A stretch of DNA of 8,932 nt from CAJQQY01 sp964352225 (GTDB taxonomy: Bacteria > Bacteroidota > Bacteroidia > Chitinophagales > Saprospiraceae): positions 1 to 8,932 of the forward strand of contig CAYGRM010000288.1 in the NCBI GenBank assembly GCA_964352225.1. The letters run 5' to 3'. A model generated the notes under the pieces. The model was not told where the DNA came from, searched no databases, and saw only the letters and a program-made list of their open reading frames with translations. Position 1 is the stretch's first letter. The number at the start of each line of letters is the position of its first letter. The position numbers and the translations under genes are program-made. This document shows positions 4,865 through 8,932 of this stretch, one piece after another.

Positions 4865-6946
4865 TTACGAAGTTAACATTTTAAATGCTGATCGGGTTTT
4901 GATAACAGTCCCTTTTTTGTCATTGAGATCTTCGATAGGTAAGATAATGGTGAATGTACTTCCTTCATCTGGAGCACTTTTTATAAGAATTTCTCCACCA
5001 AGACGATTGGAAATTTTTTGACAGATAGATAATCCTAAGCCTGAGCCTTTTGACTCTTGCCGACTGTGTAATCGTTTAAACATATCAAAAATTTGACTGT
5101 GATAAGCTTCATCTATTCCGATTCCATTATCAGTAATACTGATGTGATGTTGATTATTTTTATTTTGATAATCGACTTCAATAGTTGGAGTAGGGTGACT
5201 GTTATAGAGCAGTCCATTTTCCATGATGTTTTTAAGTAGAATGAAAACCTGAGCCTCGTTAGTTTTGATAGTTGGTAGTTCTTGACAAATAATATGTGCC
5301 GTTTTTTCTTCCATCAGAGGCTGTAAAGTGGTCAATACTTGCTGAAAAGTTTTCTCTAGATTAACCTCTTCAATTTCAATTTTTCGTTCAGAAAATTTAG
5401 AAAACTCAAGAACATCTTCAATTAAAGTATGCATTTGTTTTGCATTCGTCACCACAAATGACAAATACTCATCAGCCACTTGGTCGTCCTGATTTTTTAG
5501 CCTCATTTCGAGTAATCGAGTAAAACTGATAATATTTCGGAGTGGTTCTTTTAGATCATGAGAAGCGATATGATTGAATCGCTCCATTTCTTTATTAGAT
5601 TTGGTTAGGTCTTCATTTATTTTTTCTAATTCAGTAGTTCTTTGATTGACTTCATTTTTTAGTTTTCTACTAATCAGTTTTCTATATACTGATCGTTTGT
5701 AGAGTAAATAAGCAATGATACCAAGCGCAATCAAAGCTGCAATAAAAGCAGTCGAGGCGATGGTAGCTTTTTGGATAGTTAATTTGTCTTTAGCTTGTTG
5801 AGTTTTGAGCAGTTGGTTTTCCGCTTCTTTATTTTCGAGTTGGAATTGAATTTTTAATTCATTGAATTTTTGATTTCGTTCTCGATTAATCAAACTATCA
5901 CTCAACATCTTTAATTTAGTTTGATAGATATAAGCTTCAGGATAATTGTCTTGAGCAGCATAACTTTTTGAAAGAATGTTATACAATTTTGTGACACTTC
6001 TTAAAGCACCTAATTGCTCTGCAATTTGAATACCTTCCATGCTTTTTTCGATAGCCTTGGAGTATTGATTGTTTTTAACATAAATTTCGGCAAGGTGTTC
6101 CAGGGAGATAATAACCTGCTCTCGATAATTTATTTTACTGGAAATGGTGTAGGCTTTCCGATGTGCTTCGAGTGCTTTATTGGGTAGGTTTTTCTTGGAA
6201 TAGATAATTCCCATTTGATCTATAATTTTTGCTTCTCCAATTCGATCATTTTTTGCTAGAGCGTACATTAAGGCAACGTCGAAATGGCTGATTGTTTCTT
6301 CAAATTTTTCTTCATGGATGTATAAAACTCCTAACATGAAATGGGCATCAATGATCAGGGTTTCATCTCCAATTTTGCGTGCAATATGAAGAGCCTCATT
6401 AGCATATTTTGACGCTGTATCCCAAATGCCTTGCTCTTTCATCGCAGATGCCATATTGAGCAAGTTATCACTCATTTGCTGTTCTAAACCGAACTTTTCG
6501 CAACATTTTGCACCTTTTTGGTAAAAGTTGACCGCCTTTTCAAAATTCCCTATTTTCATTTGGGAACGCCCAATATTATTATAGGTTCGACAAATTAGGA
6601 TTTGGTTATTCGTTTTTTTTGCTAGTTCGATGGCATCATCGAAAGACGCAAAAGCTAGATCCATTTTTCCTTGAATACTATAAGCAACAGCAAGAATATT
6701 TTTAGCGCGAATGGCTCCTTCTAAGTAGTTTAGTTTTTCAGATATTTCTAGACTTTTTTTAGCGAAAATCTCTGTTTGATCTGGTTTTGTTCGATGATAT
6801 TCCCAACTTAGGTTTTCTAGGGTTTTCACTAATAAAGTATCTTCTACGGCATTTCCTAACTCAACATACAAACTATCCAGGTTTGTACCTGCAATAGATG
6901 TTTGAATGAGTATAAATACAAAAATACCAGTTAGGATTTTCTTCAT
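4865..6946 (-). CDS. Sensor histidine kinase with periplasmic TPR domain
   Basis: A 693-residue bitopic kinase. A signal peptide (about 1-19, ending SIAG) is followed by roughly seven TPR-type helix pairs (40-345), for example YNNIGRSQMKIGNFEKAVNFYQKG at about 122-145. A coiled coil (about 355-393) leads into one membrane helix (397-416) and a second coil (about 425-455). The DHp box is FNHIASHDLKEPLRN with phospho-acceptor H463. The ATPase domain has the N box (N573, N577), G1 DNGIGID (606-612), F box IFDMFKRL (619-626) and G2 GSGLGLS (634-640). All catalytic motifs are present, so the kinase should be active. The topology implies that the TPRs sit outside the inner membrane and sense an unknown protein or peptide, signalling to a cytoplasmic response regulator. 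No regulator is encoded nearby and no receiver domain is fused, so the partner lies elsewhere. The gene starts 197 bp after the TPR-membrane gene and is probably transcribed separately from it. Confidence 0.92.
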   Translation of the reverse strand: MKKILTGIFVFILIQTSIAGTNLDSLYVELGNAVEDTLLVKTLENLSWEYHRTKPDQTEIFAKKSLEISEKLNYLEGAIRAKNILAVAYSIQGKMDLAFASFDDAIELAKKTNNQILICRTYNNIGRSQMKIGNFEKAVNFYQKGAKCCEKFGLEQQMSDNLLNMASAMKEQGIWDTASKYANEALHIARKIGDETLIIDAHFMLGVLYIHEEKFEETISHFDVALMYALAKNDRIGEAKIIDQMGIIYSKKNLPNKALEAHRKAYTISSKINYREQVIISLEHLAEIYVKNNQYSKAIEKSMEGIQIAEQLGALRSVTKLYNILSKSYAAQDNYPEAYIYQTKLKMLSDSLINRERNQKFNELKIQFQLENKEAENQLLKTQQAKDKLTIQKATIASTAFIAALIALGIIAYLLYKRSVYRKLISRKLKNEVNQRTTELEKINEDLTKSNKEMERFNHIASHDLKEPLRNIISFTRLLEMRLKNQDDQVADEYLSFVVTNAKQMHTLIEDVLEFSKFSERKIEIEEVNLEKTFQQVLTTLQPLMEEKTAHIICQELPTIKTNEAQVFILLKNIMENGLLYNSHPTPTIEVDYQNKNNQHHISITDNGIGIDEAYHSQIFDMFKRLHSRQESKGSGLGLSICQKISNRLGGEILIKSAPDEGSTFTIILPIEDLNDKKGTVIKTRSAFKMLTS

Positions 6947-7094
6947 GGAAAATTATTGAAATCCCGAAAGAGGGGTTCGGAATGATGTCTATTTGAAATG
7001 TACTTTTTTGGGTAGTGTGTGGAAAGAAAGGAGGGTAAATATTCTTATTATAGTATTGCAGAGTTTCTACCAAAAATGCGTTTTTAAGGATATA

Positions 7095-7118
7095 ATACCT
7101 AAGTTTTGTGACAGGTAT
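7095..7118. promoter_or_regulatory. Inverted repeat enclosing a TGTCACA word upstream of the kinase gene
   Basis: ATACCT (7095-7100) and AGGTAT (7113-7118) are perfect 6-bp arms around 12 bases containing GTTTTGTGAC. It lies just past the stop of the TPR-membrane gene and about 150 bp before the kinase start. TTTTGTGACAG (7104-7114) recurs at 8552-8562, about 146 bp before the start of the TPR-membrane gene. TGTCACA resembles the -35 word of some ECF-sigma promoters, but no shared -10 word follows. It may be an operator, a promoter element or chance. Confidence 0.25.
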
Positions 7119-7143
7119 ATTTTGTAATTAGGGTAGTTGTTGA

Positions 7144-8406
7144 TCAGTATTCCTTCGCAGCTTTCATTACTAAATAATTTGCCACCCAACCATAAAAGAA
7201 TATTCCAAGTGCAAAAGCATAAACCAGCACCATTGCTTGAATATTGGCAAATAAATCTAATCCAATAAATGCTAATCCGAAAAACCCAATCGTTGCTCCG
7301 TAAATAGCTAGGTATTTTCTAGCTTTACTTCCTTCTTCCATAAGAAATGTTCCTCCTACGGGAATCAACATAATGATAAACCAAATTCCTAGGGCTATCC
7401 ATAAAATTCCAGATGTAATAAAAAAAAGCACACATAACGCAATTCCAATTCCTAAAAATACTCCAACCGTGTTGGAAGCAAATTTTTCATCATCGGATAA
7501 AGCTAATTTTCCTAATGGATGAAGTCGTAAAAATAAGTTGGAAAAAGGTTGAGCAATCCAAGAAGAAAAAGCCCACATGATGTAAAAAAGAATAAATGGA
7601 TAAAAGAAAGGAGCTAGAGTAGGGTAGTTCTCGGCTAATTTTATGAAGATTACATAAACGATATAAGCTCCGACGATGAGTTGCCATCTACCTTTATCAT
7701 TCATTTTATTAGTCCAAAGGAAGAATTTTAGGATTTGTCGATAGATAATATTTTTTCCTTTAATAGCTTCTTTGAGTCCAGTTTTGGCAAATTCAAAAGT
7801 AGGAGCAAGACGAAGTGCTTCTCGAAAATGAGTTACGGCTTCTTCATAATGATCATTTTCGATGGCTATCCAACCTTTGTTGGTATGGGCTAATGGATCT
7901 TCGGGGGATTTGTGTAGAGCGTAATCTAATGTAGCTTCTGCTTCTTTTCTCCGATTCAATTGGATAAGTGATCGAGCCCGTAAATTAATCAAATCAACAT
8001 GTTCAGGATCAGATCCCAAACCTAATTCAGCATTTTTTAAAGCTTCTTCCCATTGATTTAAATTAAGTGCGATCGAACCTTTGATTAAAAAAAACTCTGC
8101 TCCATTTGGATTTAAAACTAACCCCTGATCAGCTGCAGCAATCGAATCATCAAAGCGATTGGCGAGCAAATAAATTTTAGCTTGTAAATAAAAAAGATAT
8201 GGATTGTTGGGTTCAAGACCTATGGCAGATTCTATGAGTTGAGCTGCATTTTTATGATCTTTTTCAGTTGAATGACAAAAACCGAGTAATCCCATTGCGT
8301 AGGCATTGCTTGGGTTTTGATTTAATTCAAGACGCAACTCCTTCTTTGCCATCTCTATTCTACCTTGTTGCAAGAGGAGTTGACCTCTTTCCAAATGGAT
8401 ACTCAT
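7144..8406 (-). CDS. TPR-domain integral membrane protein
   Basis: A 420-residue protein without a signal peptide. The N-terminal half (about 1-215) is about six 34-residue TPR units with canonical spacing, such as NPYLFYLQAKIYLLANRFDD near 68-87 and AHTNKGWIAIENDHYEEAVT near 173-192. After a basic linker (KGKNIIYRQILKFFLWTNK) come about six hydrophobic segments, near 241-258, 264-287, 311-331, 333-352, 365-385 and 389-414. The TPR domain should therefore face the cytoplasm as a docking platform attached to the membrane (inference). I recognise the layout as recurrent in Bacteroidota but know of no function. No catalytic motif is visible. The ATG at 8404-8406 begins directly before the first TPR. 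It precedes the TPR kinase gene on the same strand, but the TPRs of the two proteins lie on opposite sides of the membrane, so direct TPR-TPR contact is unlikely. Confidence 0.85.
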   Translation of the reverse strand: MSIHLERGQLLLQQGRIEMAKKELRLELNQNPSNAYAMGLLGFCHSTEKDHKNAAQLIESAIGLEPNNPYLFYLQAKIYLLANRFDDSIAAADQGLVLNPNGAEFFLIKGSIALNLNQWEEALKNAELGLGSDPEHVDLINLRARSLIQLNRRKEAEATLDYALHKSPEDPLAHTNKGWIAIENDHYEEAVTHFREALRLAPTFEFAKTGLKEAIKGKNIIYRQILKFFLWTNKMNDKGRWQLIVGAYIVYVIFIKLAENYPTLAPFFYPFILFYIMWAFSSWIAQPFSNLFLRLHPLGKLALSDDEKFASNTVGVFLGIGIALCVLFFITSGILWIALGIWFIIMLIPVGGTFLMEEGSKARKYLAIYGATIGFFGLAFIGLDLFANIQAMVLVYAFALGIFFYGWVANYLVMKAAKEY

Positions 8407-8604
8407 ATTAGATTTCGATAATTTATGAAAGGTAAAAGTATCATTTAAAAGCGGGAAGTTTTCTTTGTCAAATAAGAAAAATTGAATTATTGAAAGGGGA
8501 AGATTAATGCAAAAATCTTTTTTGAGATAAGGTCAAATCGAAATCTATACTTTTTGTGACAGCTTTTTTTTTGAAAATAGAGGCGTAATGTACTGATAAT
8601 TAGG

Positions 8605-8623
8605 CACTTTAAATATTAAAGTG
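8605..8623. promoter_or_regulatory. Perfect 19-bp palindrome, candidate operator
   Basis: CACTTTAA (8605-8612), ATA, TTAAAGTG (8616-8623) form perfect 8-bp arms with a 3-nt centre. The site lies between the TPR-membrane gene start (about 200 bp away) and the plus-strand promoter element (70 bp away). The size and symmetry suit a dimeric regulator; neither strand has a T-run that would make it a terminator. Confidence 0.35.
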
Positions 8624-8692
8624 ACACATATAATAAAAAAACATAAAGCAAAAATACCATTTTTTGGGTAGAAAAATATCTTTTGCTTAGTC

Positions 8693-8700
8693 TATCTTTG
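8693..8700 (+). promoter_or_regulatory. Bacteroidota-type -7 promoter element TATCTTTG
   Basis: TATCTTTG matches the TAnnTTTG -7 consensus of the Bacteroidota housekeeping sigma factor in all fixed positions. The -33 element is unclear: the nearest suitable TTTG (8663-8666) is 26 bp upstream, longer than usual. Transcription would begin near 8706, just before the ATG at 8712, and run rightward out of the window. Confidence 0.45.
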
Positions 8701-8711
8701 TCCTATCAATC

Positions 8712-8744
8712 ATGAACAACAAACAACTATCTAATAAAGATTAG
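8712..8744 (+). CDS. 10-codon mini-ORF directly after the promoter element (possible leader peptide)
   Basis: ATG to TAG encodes MNNKQLSNKD. It starts 11 bases after the TATCTTTG element, where Bacteroidota transcripts often have short leaders. No run of a single regulatory amino acid is present, so amino-acid attenuation is not supported. The same frame resumes after the TAG, stops again at 8784-8786 and is then open from the ATG at 8793 to the window edge. It may be a leader ORF, a decayed N-terminus or chance. Confidence 0.15.
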   Translation: MNNKQLSNKD

Positions 8745-8792
8745 GTAGAAGAAAACCAGATTAAAAATTCTGGAACCAATTTTTAAAATCCC

Positions 8793-8932
8793 ATGAACTG
8801 CAGGTTTAATAAAACCCACACATTTCGAACGCCTTTTTTTATTTTATACTTTTTTGGAAAAAAGTTGATAACTAACACGCAACTTCCCCCCTCCTCCAAA
8901 AAATTAAAAAAGGTAACATTCAAACCACCTTA
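8793..8932 (+). CDS. Possible N-terminus of a rightward gene cut by the window edge
   Basis: From ATG at 8793 the frame stays open for 46 complete codons to the edge, longer than average for DNA this AT-rich. The product begins MNCRFNKTHTFRTPFFILYF and continues basic and proline-rich (TQLPPSSKK). No domain is recognisable and the composition is driven by homopolymer runs. The antisense strand is also open over most of this stretch, which weakens the case. The upstream TATCTTTG element at 8693-8700 is the main support. Confidence 0.15.
   Translation, partial: MNCRFNKTHTFRTPFFILYFFGKKLITNTQLPPSSKKLKKVTFKPP

Larger units (their letters stand above)
8407..8932. other. Long AT-rich intergenic region, probably divergent regulatory DNA
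   Basis: No convincing gene occupies these 526 bp. Left to right they hold a weak hairpin (AAGATT/AATCTT, 8500-8519) with no gene to terminate, the TTTTGTGACAG word (8552-8562), a perfect palindrome (8605-8623), a plus-strand TATCTTTG element (8693-8700), a 10-codon mini-ORF, small hairpins CCAGA/TCTGG (8756-8773) and GGTTT/AAACC (8803-8816), and a plus-strand frame open at the edge. The layout suits a divergent promoter region serving the TPR-membrane gene leftward and something beyond the window rightward (inference). Confidence 0.5.

Noticed and set aside
6964..6981. CCGAA/TTCGG hairpin just upstream of the kinase start
   Set aside because: Five base pairs with a long loop, too short to separate from chance in this region.
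6873..7073. 66-codon minus-strand frame overlapping the start of the kinase gene
   Set aside because: It lies in another frame across the intergenic DNA and the kinase signal peptide, has no protein-like pattern and conflicts with a well-supported kinase start.
8500..8523. AAGATT/AATCTT hairpin followed by six Ts, plus-strand terminator candidate
   Set aside because: The stem is weak and purely AT-rich apart from one pair, and there is no plus-strand gene upstream to terminate.
8783..8929. Minus-strand 46-codon frame preceded by a GGAGGAGGGGGG run
   Set aside because: The purine run looks like a Shine-Dalgarno, but Bacteroidota rarely use one. The run lies inside the frame and not before its only possible start (TTG), and the translation is dominated by homopolymer-encoded F and K.
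1..8932. CRISPR array, tRNA, rRNA, insertion sequence or prophage
   Set aside because: No regularly spaced repeats, cloverleaf-like segments, transposase or integrase motifs were seen on either strand.

Overview
The window looks like a draft-assembly piece of a low-GC Bacteroidota chromosome, possibly a Saprospiraceae-type lineage (that rank is a guess). The signs are AT-rich DNA with little Shine-Dalgarno signal, signal peptides ending in AQ, small lipoproteins, a periplasmic-TPR sensor histidine kinase, a YpdA-type flavoprotein and a TAnnTTTG promoter element. Every convincing gene lies on the minus strand. The rightmost 0.5 kb is non-coding or holds the start of something on the plus strand.

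Reading in the direction of transcription (right to left): 8407-8932 is a long intergenic region with a perfect 8-bp-arm palindrome, a plus-strand TATCTTTG promoter element, a 10-codon mini-ORF and a frame still open at the window edge. Next come a TPR protein with about six membrane spans (8406-7144) and a periplasmic-TPR sensor histidine kinase (6946-4865). A YpdA-family FAD/NADPH oxidoreductase (4768-3778) follows; it is interrupted by a run of ten Ns and ends in a good intrinsic terminator. Then come two tiny lipoproteins with overlapping stop and start codons (3717-3460 and 3463-3101), a MoxR AAA+ ATPase (2888-1890), an STM3941-like membrane/PH-like protein (1802-1275), and an exported DUF3298/RsiV-like protein that runs off the left edge (1278-1).

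Most of the proteins sit at or beyond the inner membrane: two lipoproteins, one secreted protein, two polytopic or bitopic membrane proteins and a membrane sensor kinase. The soluble members are the MoxR chaperone and the thiol-redox flavoprotein. Two gene pairs, the lipoproteins and STM3941-DUF3298, overlap by ATGA and are probably translationally coupled. Nothing in the sequence forces the window to be a single pathway; an envelope-associated set is the most that can be inferred.

The firmest non-routine results are three. The N10 gap in ypdA is flanked by identical 9-bp ends, and merging them restores one intact reading frame. The two neighbouring lipoproteins share a collinear C-x33-C-x12-D-S-I framework. 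The DUF3298 protein carries an internal duplication of about 108 residues ahead of its recognised domain. I see no mobile element, CRISPR array, tRNA or rRNA.
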